A stretch of 64,000 nt of DNA from the NCBI GenBank assembly GCA_024449915.1, contig JAMZAV010000962.1, forward strand, positions 248,001-312,000, read 5' to 3'. The DNA is from Sweltsa coloradensis (lineage: Eukaryota; Arthropoda; Insecta; Plecoptera; Chloroperlidae). Below, in pieces: positions 44,592 to 56,045 of this stretch; within the stretch, counting starts at the first letter, position 1, and each line of letters opens with the position of its first letter. The notes under the pieces were generated by a model that did not search any database, was not told where the DNA came from, and saw nothing but the letters and a program-made list of their open reading frames with translations. The position numbers were made by a program, and so were the translations under genes.

Positions 44592-45759
44592 CTAGGAAAA
44601 CGCTAAAGTCCCGCCGCGTTGATGGATGAGCTTTTTAAAGTTTTTAGTTTGCGTAGGATATCTTTACTTTTGCAAGTGCTTTGTTTTGCTGCCTACGCAT
44701 TGTAGGTGATTGTTGTCAAGTTTCTATTGTTACTTGTCAATTGGTACTATTTACCGTAAAAACTTATATTAAAAGCTTTATTTCTATGGATTCTGGCTAA
44801 CTTCTTCAACTTTTTCTTTCATTTTTTCTTTTCATCACCATAACCTTAATGTCCATGTATAATATGAACGTTGTAGCCCCACCCGTTTGGTCAGAATTGG
44901 CCCAAATGGCACAAAAATATCGCACAAAAAATCAAAAAACTTATATTAAAAGCTTTATTACTATGGATTCTGGCTAACTTTTTCAACTTTTTCTGTCAAA
45001 GGGTACTTCATAACCATAACCTAATGTCCATGTATAATATGAACGTTGTAGCCTCACCCGTTTGGTCAGAATTGGCCCAAATGGCACGAAATATCGCACA
45101 AAAAATAAATAAAAAAATCGTAAAAGTACGATATTCATGAGAAATATTTCTTCGATTGTACCCAAAAACAATATACCTCTAAGTTCAGAGATTTCGAAGG
45201 TCCCGTCAAATTTTCATTAAGATCAGATATGCCATTTGCTCGGTAGAGAGCGAACAAAAAACAAAAAAACAAAAAAAACACCCGAGCTAAATTTTTTGGG
45301 GGTCAGTGAAATTCAAGGCGGTGACATTAACTTGAACTGTCATCCCAAGAGTGCTCTTTACTCCAGTGTATTATTTAACTTCAATAATTATTTAAAGCAG
45401 CTGTTTATGGCAGTTTACCAACATGACTCATCACTCTTGTCACCTAATCAACTTTTCACTAGTTTTGTATTTTATAACCTCATTTTTTTTTCATTCATCT
45501 TGGGCTTTTAGCCGTTTTATATATTTATTCTTTTGTTACTCAATTTCTTCTTGTTTATTCTTGTTGTTAAATCTTAATTTTATAGTTCTTAATTTTTATA
45601 TTGTTCAAATTGATGTGTATAGGAAACGTATTTGTATTATTTTTTGAATTGTATATTTTTTAAATTGTTTAGTTTTAGCCATACCTAACACTTGTGGGTT
45701 TAATACCTGTTGTTAGAGATAATAAATAAATAAGTCTTTGCTTCGCTTCGCTCATCCAA
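44592..45759 (-). mobile_element. Helitron-type family B, split by a retroposon-like insert
   Basis: 3' end CTAGGAAAACGCTAAAGTCC at the left. The 5' end CTTCGCTTCGCTCATCCAA is at 45741-45759. Between CAGTGAAATT (45313) and AAGTCTTTGC (about 45732) lies an unrelated ~418-bp sequence that ends in TAAATAAATAA. Confidence 0.85.
45314..45731 (+). repeat. Retroposon-like insert with TAAA tail
   Basis: T-rich, LINE-3'-UTR-like sequence ending AGATAATAAATAAATAA, placed exactly inside family B. No open frame with a domain. No clear target duplication. Confidence 0.55.
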
Positions 45760-46640
45760 AAATAATACTACACGTGCATTTACCCATTAGGTTGCAAAAT
45801 GCAGAGAGAGGCTAGTTCCTCTATCAAAAGAAATCGTGAGCGAGCTAAATAATGAACTAATGCCAATCACAAAATAGATGGCCGAGAGAGGTGTGAGCTC
45901 TGTTGTCGGCGTGTAGCTGGAGAAGCGGAAAGTTGACAAGAAAATATAAGATAGCAAAATATGAAAGATCGAGTTAGACACACCATTTGTCAGCAAATAG
46001 CAAATAGAAACATAACATACTTGTAATCAATTGAGTTAAGTGGAACAAGTGTTGTTTTCTAAAATGATAGTGAAGTGATACATAGTTCTAGCATCAAATC
46101 TCTATGTGTGGGTACAACGTGGGCTGTGGGTGGGCGCTGCTGGGTCCCATGAGGTATTGTGAACGAAAGCGAACGAAAGGATAGTGCTTGAATGTCGCGC
46201 ATTTGTCAGCCGTCCAGTCCAGCTAGCGACTTCCGGCAAGTCGACCGAGTTCGCGAGCAGACCACTAACATCACTATCTGCGGTGAACGATCCGTCAGAC
46301 CTCGGACGTCGCGAGGAGAGTTTCGGAGAGATTTACATCGCCGCAGTATAACTAACAGTGCTCAGCCAATTTTGGTGCTATAATCAAAAGCAAATACTTG
46401 AATTCAAGCTGATAATTCAGCGCACGAGGCAAATAAAACCAATATTTTTTATAACAGAATTAAAGATATTCTGGTTGGGCTATACTCTCCCAATTTTGAG
46501 TCACATTTCCAACAAAAACTAAAAAAAACTTAATTATTAAACAGAGAATGATAACCACAAAAACCTCATTCCATCAACCTCTTACTAAACATGTGACAAA
46601 AATTGCAGTTCATTCCAATTTGCCATTTCTCCTGTACGTT
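45760..46640. other. No confirmed gene; GC-rich patch
   Basis: 46140-46370 is richer in CpG than its surroundings and has a 63-codon plus-strand frame (46192-46383) without a known domain. It could be a promoter or exon remnant, but I have no splice or domain support. Confidence 0.3.
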
Positions 46641-47277
46641 CTCATTAGTTTTGGCCTTTAAGGCTATTTGACCGCGTTTTTCTATTTTCGAAATATGCTA
46701 CCGTCAAAATAATATATTGAATTGCTTTGAAACCTGGCTTTATTAGAAAACCAACTGAAACTTATTTTTTCAAATTTTTCTGATCGGGCACACGGCAAAT
46801 ATCGCCACATCAAAATAATTTCAAACTTCAATTCGCCAAGGCACATCATTCAACGTAGGTAGTTGTGTTTTTGTGACATTAATTTTCAAGCGGGTTTTTA
46901 ATTACAATTGTCTTTCCTGCGAATTTTTTCGTTTGGCGGTATTTTGTACCAATTTGTACGACCAAACAAAAAAATTCACAGAAAAAACAATTGTAAACAA
47001 AAAAATTCTCTCAGTCAGCCTCTAGAAAACCAGTTGAAAATTAATATCACAAAAACACAACTACCTATGTTGAATGGTGTGCTTGGGCGAATTGAAGTTT
47101 GAAATTATTTTAAAGAGGCGATATTTGCCGTGTGCCAGATAAGAAATACTTTTAAAAAATAGTGTTCATTTTCTAATAGAGCCAGGTTTCAAAGCCATTC
47201 TCTATGTTTTGATTTGGTAGCATATTTCAGAAAATAGAAAAACGTAGTCGAATAGCCTTAAAATAACATTAACAGAC
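46641..47277. repeat. ~640-bp palindrome
   Basis: Arms of about 300 bp: AAGGCTATTTGACCGCG, GAAATATGCTACC, AAACCTGGCT, GGCAAATATCGCC and AACACAACTACC-type words appear on both sides as reverse complements. The centre is near 46960 and pairs AATTGTCTTTCCTGCGAATT-like with its complement. This is a foldback or MITE-type element without coding sequence. Confidence 0.8.
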
Positions 47278-47465
47278 CAAAAAAATACCAGAATTATTTT
47301 TAGAAATAATTTTCACTGCGGAAACATCATAATTAATCGCCATTAATACAAAATTGCATGTTAGAACATTTCCAATTTTGCGGAAGATTCCCCTTAAAAA
47401 ATGTAATACATCAACATAACCCATAATTAATTATAAACTTTCGATAGTTGTTAGAAATCACTCAC

Positions 47466-47772
47466 TTGTTGCACTCCTCTCGGAATACTTGCTTCGGTTT
47501 CGTCGCTTCCGACATCCACCGCGCCATGATGGCCGACCTCAACTTGTCCCTTTGTTCCATCAGAACGTCTGGTTCGTGGTTGTGCGGCCGCATGATGACA
47601 AGAGACTCCTCGGCTCCACGTTTCATCAACGCCCTACCAGGACATTTTCCTTCTTTCGACTTCTTTCGCGAACAACTAAGGTACTTTGATGTTCCTTTGC
47701 CTCCGTTGTGGTGGTAAGAAAAGCCTTCGTGGTGAACGCTACGCGAGTTCTCGCGAAGCTTCTGAACAGGCT
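47466..47772 (-). CDS. FLYWCH zinc-finger exon (host gene, partial)
   Basis: Exon of a minus-strand gene. The acceptor is TTTGCTTTCAG|AG (47773/47772) and the donor is CAA|GTGAGT (47466/47465). The 307 bp encode about 102 residues. The FLYWCH domain spans about residues 14-68: SVHHEGFSYHH, then KYLSCSRKKS, KCPGRALMK and the HNHEPD end, giving the C-C-H-H zinc set. The usual tryptophan before the first cysteine is leucine here. After HxH comes the typical helical tail RDKLRSAIMAR, then EATKPKQVFREEC. FLYWCH domains bind DNA or protein in chromatin factors such as mod(mdg4)-type proteins and in some transposase-derived proteins. The exon enters in phase 1, matching the exit phase of the four exons at 51982-62052. 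It leaves in phase 2, so at least one more exon lies at lower coordinates. Confidence 0.85.
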
Positions 47773-48039
47773 CTGAAAGCAAACCAAATTGATATGACGA
47801 TAGACTACGTCTCGATATTCCCACTGTGGGCTAGGAATTTATTAACTTTGAAATATTGGACACACAAGATCTATTTATTGTGTTGACTTGTTTTGTTTTG
47901 TAAGACATTGCAGACAATGGAACGCATCAATCTACAGTAAATATACAAAAGAAAGGTACAATATTAATGGTGCAATGACATAGTAAGACCATGTCGATGA
48001 GTTTATGACCAAGGTAGAATACCAAGAAGAGATTATGGA

Positions 48040-48640
48040 CCGAGAGCCAGTGACAGTTTCTATTGCCTCATAAGGTACATATGTTTTCACTATTGGAATA
48101 TATGCGGATTCATATGAGATTTTACAAAACCCGCGTCTAACGCGCCAACTTGGGGGCGTTTGGGCGTATTTGGCCCCAAAAATAGCCAAAAAGGGCCATC
48201 TATTGCCTCATAAGGTACACGATGAGACTAAACGCCATTATATGCGGAAACTTGTCTGGAGTTTTGAACCATTACGTAAGGCGCCCTACTTAGGGGCCAA
48301 TACCGAACCAGACGCCCCTAAAAAGGGCCCAAAAAGGCTGTCTATTACCTCATAAGGTACATGATTGAAACCAACGCCATTTTTGTGCTGTGATGTGTAC
48401 AGATTACAAATATATATAATAAGACGCGTTTTGGGGGGATTTTTGCGTTTCAGGCACCTTTTTTATCCAACGAGTTACACACTTGTAAATGGTGCCTAAC
48501 GAACAAGGATGATGTCTCGAGTTCAAAAATATATAACAACATTACTCTGAGAGGATTCTCACACCCAAATAGGCTACAAAGATGCCCAAAATGGCCACGT
48601 TTTCCTCATAAGGTACATGGTTGAAAGTTGAAACAAATGC
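48040..48640 (+). repeat. ~140-bp tandem repeat
   Basis: The word CCTCATAAGGTAC starts at 48066, 48206, 48348 and 48604 (spacings 140, 142 and 256). Each unit also has CCAAAAAGGGCC-like and ACGCCATT words. The last interval looks like nearly two diverged units. Confidence 0.8.
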
Positions 48641-49221
48641 TATTTTGTGCATCGTTTGGTGCATGCATTACGAATATTTACAAAATGACTTTGAGGGAGG
48701 CATTTTGTGTTTTCAAAGTCATTTTGTGATTCATACACCTTTTTGTGGTAAAGCACCCTTTTTTATCCGATTAAGTACACACTTTAAAATGGTTAGTACA
48801 TTTACCTCAGAAGGAGAAAAACGTAAGCAAACACGTACTGCTGGCAAAATGATTGAAGTACAAATGGAAAGAGACCTAAAGAATAATGGCTTTGGAATGA
48901 ATCCTTTGCTTAGCAAATAAATAAATGTCAATGCATAGATAGAGTGGTGTAACAAATGTTCCCCCTGCTTATGTGTATTGCGTCAATGTATTGTAGATGG
49001 CTACTTCTTTTTGCATTTATTGGGCGACGTTCTGATTACTTTTGGCAAGATTTCTGTGCAAACCCTTCAAAAGTATTTCAGAATTTTGGCTTCAAGAACA
49101 GATATTGTTTTTGATTTAATCATTTGCTCTGCCCCTTGATGGAGGATACAGAAAGAGACATGCGTGTGCACACATTGTAGATGGGCAAAACAGCTACGCT
49201 ATTAATCTGGTGTCTCACAAC

Positions 49222-49811
49222 TAGGGATGTCAACGATAATCGCATATCGATAATTATCGATATTATCGCGATATGAGTTGCTGCATCGCGATTATCGTAC
49301 GATATTAATTCCTAGCGATAATCGCGATATTATCGGGCATCTGCTGCTTCAAATTGAATTTAGCGCCAACGGATGTGTTGATTCTTCAGTTATCACGTGT
49401 TGTTGCATCGCCCCAATCACGTAAACTTCTCTACTGCGCATTGCGCAATGGCAGGCGTCAGCTGGCTGTTGCCTAGCAACGACGGGCCCGCCCCCCGCCG
49501 ACCGCTCGAAGCTAGCCTCTCTCTCGCTTCACCGCTCTTCTCGCACACGCTGTCTCGTGGTAGGGGTATCGATCGAGTGGCCGGTTGGCCGCTCCGCCAA
49601 CCAATAGCCACGCTAGTACAGTGAAGGCGCGCAATTCAAATAGACGCACTGCGAGAAACGTGTTTTATATACGCCGATATATCGTGATATGACTGAAGCG
49701 ACTATATCGGCGCGATATTTTTTGTCCACGATATTATCGCGATTAATCGCGATATTAATTTTATTTCAGCGCGATTATCGATATGAAATTTTATATCGTT
49801 TGACATCCCTA
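49222..49811. mobile_element. hAT MITE with 8-bp target duplication and CpG-rich core
   Basis: Ends TAGGGATGTCAA and TTGACATCCCTA are inverted. CTCACAAC flanks both sides (49214-49221 and 49812-49819), the 8-bp duplication typical of hAT. The subterminal regions are dense in ATCGCGATAT palindromes. The centre (about 49410-49640) is GC/CpG-rich and carries a CCAATAG box, which is unusual for a MITE of this family. No transposase. Confidence 0.88.
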
Positions 49812-50238
49812 CTCACAACATCGACCAATCGGACTTCATCAAAGTAAACTTTAAGGAGATGTTACTAACTTCCTAAAAAAGAGTTGGAATGACGGTTCTT
49901 TCTTAAATATTCTTGGAACAAAGGTCGTAAGTTACCCTGGGGAGGAAAGCGCTCCCGGAAACGAGTTCCTTTTTGGAGGACTTTTGTGGGAACGTGTTCC
50001 TTTCTACATACGTACAAGAAACATTACTATTTCTAATGAGCTTGGGACAAATTTGAAGTTTTATGAAATAACAACAAAATCTCCTATCGATTTTGTAAAT
50101 AATAAATAAATTCGTATTTACAGTCTACCCACTCAATCTATAAATACACCCAATTCAGAAGTACAGATTACAATTATTATTTTCAACTGTATCCTCACAC
50201 AACACCTTGACTAACTGAAACACAACATTAAAATAAAA

Positions 50239-51013
50239 CTAGGAAAACGCTTAAGTCCCGCCGCGTTGTTGGATGAGCGTAATTGGTGCATTGAGCTGCC
50301 ATGTGTTATGCGGATTTTCTGTTGTTCTGTGAAAAAAAAAATCATTACTAAGTTAAAGATTTTTTTAAAATTAAATTAAATTAAATAAAAAAATAACTTA
50401 AATTTTTATTTTTTTAAATTAATCGTAATTTTAAAAAAGGAAAAAATCGTAATATTGAAATTTTCATAAGAAATAATTATTCGATTGCGCACAAATTTTA
50501 CACGAATATCTTAATTCATAAAATTAAGGTACTGTGAAAAAATCATTACAATAGGATAAAGCATGTAGGTGTGATAAGCCAAAGAAATTTTAAAAAATAA
50601 AAAAAAGACGTAAAATTGCGATTTTCGTAAAAAGTAGTTTTTTGATAACGCTCAAATTTCACATGAATATATCAATACATGAAATTAAGGTTCTGTGAAA
50701 AAATCATTACAATCGGACAAAGCATGTAGGTGTTGTTAGTCGAAGAAATTTTTAAAAAATCGAAAAAAATCATAAAATTGCAATTTTCACGAGAAAAATT
50801 TTTCCGATTGTGCTAAAAACGTGACAGTTCTAATTTCAGAGATTTCGAAGACCTCCATAAAATTTCATCACAATCGGAGTACCGGTTTAGCCGGAATCGT
50901 GTTAACAAACAGACAAAAATATAAAAAAAAAAGAAAAAAGAGAAAAGAAAAAAAAACATTCCGGATTTTTTTCTCCAGTGTAGTGAAATGGAATCTTCGC
51001 TTCGCACATCCAA
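50239..51013 (-). mobile_element. Helitron/Helentron-like family A at the array start
   Basis: Full-length A copy whose 5' end reads TTGGATGTGCGAAGCGAAGA (CACATCC instead of CTCATCC). That variant marks the copies in the array. Its left flank differs from those of the later units. Confidence 0.85.
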
Positions 51014-51981
51014 AAAACCCAAATTTCGCGTTTTTGGCAATTTCAAAAAAATTGTCAAAAACGTAACTAAAAAATTAAAAAATAAGTAAATTTTATTTTT
51101 AAAATGGAGCCCCTTAAGTTAGGAATGAAATTGATTCCAAAAGTTAGAAGCAATCATTGTGACCCAAGAATCTATTCAGAATCGATTCCCAACAAAAAAA
51201 AAATTGTACGCACCGTTATTTTGGTGGACTATTTCCGTGGAATCTGTGATACTCGCCGTTATTTTGATGGATTTCCGTGAAGCCCGTGACATCACAATAC
51301 GCTGTTGCGTTGTCGTCTGTTTACTGTACCGCAGGCGCGGACTGGCAGGGGGTGCTGGGGTGCGATCGCAACCCGGACTTCTGACATTCCGGGCCCCTGT
51401 GGAACATTTGTACACACTACACTTTCAGCTTCAGAAAAAATATATACCTATGATTGTGTATTTGTTTACGGCGAAAAAGAGTTGCCGAACAAAATACATT
51501 AAATAATATTAACGAAGACTCATGGAGTGCCTTAGGCAGCTCTTCAAAAGAGAATGGTTGTTCAGTGTTCTCACTTTTCAGTTTTCAGTAGGAACTAGTG
51601 ATTATCATGTATAGCTAATTGACTTTCTCGCCGCCGCGCTACGAAGAAGAAGAAATTTGATGTGATTGCAAGAATTTTGGTTTACCAGTTCCAACTAGCA
51701 AGGGGATGGCGTTGGGTGGGGGTGGGGAGGGGGGGCAGCTGTTGCCGGCGGGAAGATGTAGAAGTAGTACCGTGAATCGTCTAAGTACAGGTAACAGCTT
51801 TTGTTTCATTCATTCATTTTGTTCATTATTTCACGCTATAGTAGGCCTACGCAAAATTTTGCGGAATTTGCGTTTTCAAAATGTGTTTTTTCCAAGGACC
51901 AACCACATTTTTTTTAAATCGCAAATTTCGTTATCACCACTTTTCACTGCCTCTATTAATGAATACAGAATAGTAGCCTAC

Positions 51982-52155
51982 CTTGGTCGCTCTGGGATCC
52001 ACCTGTTGCACACGAAGGCTGGTCGCCGTCGATGATAGTCTCGGGGTCTGGAGGTTCCTGCTTCACGCTGACTAGCATCACCGGTTCCACGTCGTTTAGT
52101 ATCTCGTCCTTGACGCGCGGGGCCGAGCAGCCAGGCAATTCCAGCGGGTTCTTGT
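51982..52155 (-). CDS. Duplicated 58-codon exon, copy 1 (nearest FLYWCH)
   Basis: Acceptor TTATTTCTTTCAG|AC and donor CAAG|GTAGGC on the minus strand. The 174 bp enter in phase 1 and leave in phase 1, so copies can be added or skipped without changing frame. The product starts KNPLELPGCSAPRVKDEILN and continues DVEPVMLVSVKQEPPDPETI; the end is Gly/Ser-rich. VKDE and VKQE both fit the SUMO-acceptor consensus PsiKxE. Acidic KQEP linkers are common in transcription factors between an N-terminal interaction domain and zinc fingers. Joining this exon to 47466-47772 keeps the frame and makes a GAG codon at the junction. The N-terminal domain of the protein is outside the window. I do not know the gene's name. 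Confidence 0.8.
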
Positions 52156-52402
52156 CTGAAAGAAATAATGTTAGGTGGAGGTTAGCCTACAATGACAGGT
52201 CAGGAGAAAAGCAGAGGTGAGTAGAACTAATTGGGTGAAAATATAAGGCAACTAGTCTACTCATCTATTTGTGTTGGTGCGACCTACCAAACGTATTTAT
52301 TTGAAAAAAAGCTGTCATCCTTCTGTACCTCTCCACTCCCCCCCCCCCCCCCACACACCACCACCACTGAAACAAGTAATTCATGTTTCCCGTTTAAGTA
52401 AA

Positions 52403-54703
52403 CTAGGAAAACGCTTAAGTCCCGCCGCCTTGTTGGATGAGCGTAATGGTGTATTGAGCTGCCATGTGTAATGCCTATTTTCTGTTGTTCTGTGAAAAAA
52501 TCATTACTAAGTTGAAGATTTAAAAAAAAATTAATTTAAATTAAATAAAAAATAAACTGTAATTTTAATTTTTTTTAGTTAATCGTAATTTAAAAAAAGA
52601 AAATTTTTGTAAAATTGCGATTTTCATAAGAAATAATTATTCGATACGCTCAAATTTCACACGAATATATTAATTCATAAAATTAAGGTTCTGTAAAAAA
52701 ACATTACAATCGATAAAGCATGTAGGTGTTATAAGTCAAAGAATTGTTTTAAAAAAAAAAAAAAAAACGAAAAAATGCGATTTTCATAAGAAATAATTTC
52801 CGATTGTGCTCAAAAACGTGGGCAGTTCTAAGTTCAGAGATTTCAAAGACCTCCATAAAATTTCATCGCAATCGGAGTATCGGGTTTAGCCGGAATCGTG
52901 TTAACAAACAGACAAAAATACAAAAAAGAAAAGAAAAAAGAATGAAAGAAAAAAAAAACATTCCAGATTTTTTTCTCCAGTGTTACTCTCCTCCCCTGGC
53001 GACTGGGTAAAGCCCCACGGTGGTTTCGTTCAGTTGTAACTCTCCGGCCTCTCATAGGCCCTTTGGCATAAGTGAACTAAAATTATCGGGCGCACTTTAC
53101 TAGCTCAGACACAAAACTAATTAGGGCGTTATAAAATGACCGGACATCGGAGACACACAATGAGGAGGTGATAACAAACCACTTAGGGTCAAGGGATATT
53201 TGCATATCCCAAAGCCCTGACTCACCAGGACGACTGTCCCCCACAGTGGGGTACGGCAAGGCGGCGTCCTCCGTCCCTCCTGGAATGGGTGGCGTACACT
53301 CACTAGCCTAGTAAAAACTAATGAGGGGGGGGGGGGGGAAGCTTAATGATTAAGTGATTGGCTGAAGGCATGATAATGTGAACACTATGGATAACAAAGG
53401 CGACATTAGGGAAATTAGGTGTCACTGAACGGGACACATAGCTGCGTTGGAAATCGGTCGTATAATTGGTTTAAGCAACACGTACATAGATATCGTGAAA
53501 AAAATGATTTGATTTGACGTTGGATCCAAACTTAAAAACAATAGCCTTGAATATTAATTAAAGATTTTAGCAAAATACATGGATGCCTTAAATACTAATT
53601 ATAAGAATAATATGGTTTGGTCTACTCAACACTCTCTTTCTCTGATGATTGTCGGATATGAAGAACGAAAGTCGTATCTGACGCGTCGTGGTAGCCGATG
53701 AACGTGACGCGTTGATATGGCGCCTAATTAGCGTCCCCTGGTTAGGTACGCCGTTCCAGCGGCGTCGGCTCTCTTCGGTGGGGCACCTGACCTCGCATAC
53801 TGGCTCATGCGGTACGTCTGGCGACGTAAACTTGCCGTCTTCTGGCTTGTCAACGACCCCAAGGTACGTTCTCGGTGACGTGGTTACATTGTTACCCACG
53901 CTCGCTCGTAGTGGAGGGCTTGACCCCTGATATCGGGTCGATAGTGGAATATGACATGGGAAAGATTAGAGATATACTAGGTTCTTTGGATGGGGTTGGC
54001 TATTGAATTAGGTTAATTGAAAGGGTAGCCATTTCGTTGCTGTTGTCGTCGTAGTAGTGTCGGTGGCGTCACCACATGATGCGTTGCTTGCACTCACCGG
54101 AAACTACTTGAAATAGATTGATTTTATTATAACTAATTAGGCCGAACTTATGTCCGTACCTATTCCGATGCACGGAAATACTGATTTCGTTGCCATGATG
54201 GCTTCGACCGCACTTGAACCACTTTGTAGACACGCACAGATCGCTGCACTTCACACACCAACTGCTTGATTCGGGGTTCCAACACTTTCTGGCGACTTCT
54301 CCCTGTGGAGGGCTTCGCGTACCCAAAGCCCCTCTGACGCGTCGCCCTACCCTCTTCGGCCTTGACCCTGGACTCGGGAACGTTCTAGAAGCTTCTAGCC
54401 CTCAGGCAAAGAAAGCCTCCCCCGCCTAGCCCACTGGCTACATGGACTCGTCCGGTCCCACCCTTGACAAATCCCATCTAATTAGGATAGGTCATTACTC
54501 CGCTGATTTGCATATCATACCTCATTATGATATGTCGTCAATTACAAAAACCAATCCACAAGGATTCTTAATTAAGATGAATAATTAGTGATTCTAATTA
54601 ATATTACAAATAACATGAAAAATTGAAGCAGGGTAGCAGTGTGGTAACGGGGTGTACTGTCACACCAGTGTAGTGAAATGGAATCTTTGCTTCGCACATC
54701 CAA
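52403..54703 (-). mobile_element. Helitron-type family A split by a solo LTR
   Basis: Family A from the CTAG end (52403) to CTCCAG (52980), then a 1684-bp insert, then CCAGTGTAGTGAAATGG to the 5' end at 54703 (CACATCCAA variant). Confidence 0.85.
52981..54664. mobile_element. Solo LTR, 1684 bp
   Basis: It begins TGTTACTCTCC and ends CTGTCACA, so it has TG...CA ends with an imperfect 6-bp inverted repeat (TGTTAC/GTCACA). CCAG flanks both sides (52977-52980 and 54665-54668), a 4-bp target duplication. The other units show the empty site CTCCAGTGTAGTG. No internal gag/pol is present, so it is a solo LTR left by recombination, most likely of a Gypsy-type element. It is long for an LTR; several open frames inside have no known domain. 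Confidence 0.72.
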
Positions 54704-55631
54704 AAAACCCAAATTTCGCGTTTTTGGCAATTTCAAAAAAATTGTCAAAAACGTAACTAAAATTTAAAAGATTTATTAATTTTTTTAAAAATGGAGCCCC
54801 TTAAGCTAGGAATGACATTGATTCCAAAAGTTAGAAGCAATCATTGTGACCCAAGAATCTATTCAGAATCGATTCCCAACAAAAAAAATTGTACGCACCG
54901 TTATTTTTGTGGACTTATTCCGTGGAATCTGTTGATACTCGCCGTTATTTTGATGGATTTCCGTAAAGCCCAAGACATCACAGTACGCTGTTGCGTTGTT
55001 GTCTGTTTACTGTACCGCCTACCGCGCGCGTAATATTCGGTCTGGACCAGCACCTCCACCACCCCCCTACATTTTGCAGACTAAAAGGTTCAATTTCGCG
55101 AGTTGTCGCATGTGCGACTGTTTTACCATTAGTTAGGTACTAGATGTGCGACTATTTAGTCACTAGTTATCTTATCTTGTAGTACTTAGGCCTACAGAAT
55201 TGGCAATGATCTTCCAACAGGCTGTTCCTGTGTAACATCATTAAGAAGGCTCATGAAGGGTATCATGGTCAAGAACCGATCAAGAAGAAGGCGGTTGTTA
55301 TTTGGAAGACAGATGAAAGTCAGAAAAAAAAGATTAAGATGTAAAAAGGTTTTTGTTGGATCGGTTTGATTTAATAAATGAAGATAAATGTAAATTGTGT
55401 TCTCATTTTGAATATTACTTAGACAACGTGTCAAGAGTAATTCGCGTTTTGAATAGTTTGATACAATTTTGTTCTTTATTTCGCGCTGTAGTAGGCCTAC
55501 GCAAAATTTTGCGGAATTTGCGTTTTCAAAATGTGTTATTTCCAAGGACCAACCACATTTTTTTTAAATCGCAAATTTCGTTATCACCACTTTTCACTGC
55601 CTCTATTAATGAATACAGAATAGTAGCCTAC

Positions 55632-55805
55632 CTTGGTCGCTCTGGGATCCACCTGTTGCACACGAAGGCTGGTCGCCGTCGATGATAGTCTCGGGGTCTG
55701 GAGGTTCCTGCTTCACGCTGACTAGCATCACCGGTTCCACGTCGTTTAGTATCTCGTCCTTGACGCGCGGGGCCGAGCAGCCAGGCAATTCCAGCGGGTT
55801 CTTGT
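55632..55805 (-). CDS. Duplicated 58-codon exon, copy 2
   Basis: Same splice sites and phases as copy 1, and the same translation, including VKQEPPDPE. The acceptor side reads TTATTTCTTTCAG. It is followed in transcription by copy 1; joining two copies makes a GAC codon (Asp) at the seam. Confidence 0.78.
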
Positions 55806-56045
55806 CTGAAAGAAATAATGTAAGGTGGAGGTTAGCCTACAATGACAGGTCAGGAGAAAAGCAGAGGTGAGTAGAACTAATTGGGGTGAAAATATAAGGC
55901 AACTAGTCTACTCATCTATTTGTGTTGGTGCGACCTACCAAACGTATTTATTTGAAAAAAAGCTGTCATCCTTCTGTACCTTCCTCCCCCCCCCCCCCAC
56001 CACAACTGAAACAAGTAATTCATGTATGTTTCCCGTTTAAGTAAA

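Larger units (their letters stand above)
47773..51981 (-). other. Presumed intron of the FLYWCH gene
   Basis: About 4.2 kb between the FLYWCH exon and the nearest repeat exon. It holds a ~140-bp tandem repeat (48040-48640), a hAT MITE (49222-49811) and a family A element (50239-51013). I see no further splice-flanked frame, but a short exon could be missed. Confidence 0.5.

Noticed and set aside
45787..45996. Minus-strand frame resembling TM2-TM3 of a Cys-loop receptor (TELTPLSAIYFVIG)
   Set aside because: The resemblance is confined to hydrophobic residues, no acceptor or donor frames it, and an in-frame stop follows soon. Likely chance in AT-rich DNA.
46192..46383. GC-rich 63-codon ORF as an exon
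   Set aside because: No matching splice sites or known domain; kept only as a compositional note.
47462..47824. The FLYWCH frame read as a 120-residue single-exon protein
   Set aside because: The first ~17 residues come from intron sequence before a clear acceptor, and the last codons cross a GTGAGT donor. The exon 47466-47772 is the better model.
48040..48640. CRISPR-like array
   Set aside because: Units are ~140 bp with similarity along the whole unit, not short identical repeats with unique spacers, and the genome is eukaryotic.
51706..52035. Plus-strand ORFs over the duplicated exon (also 55353-55685, 61717-61932 and others)
   Set aside because: They are antisense to the minus-strand exon, whose splice sites and phases explain the conservation.
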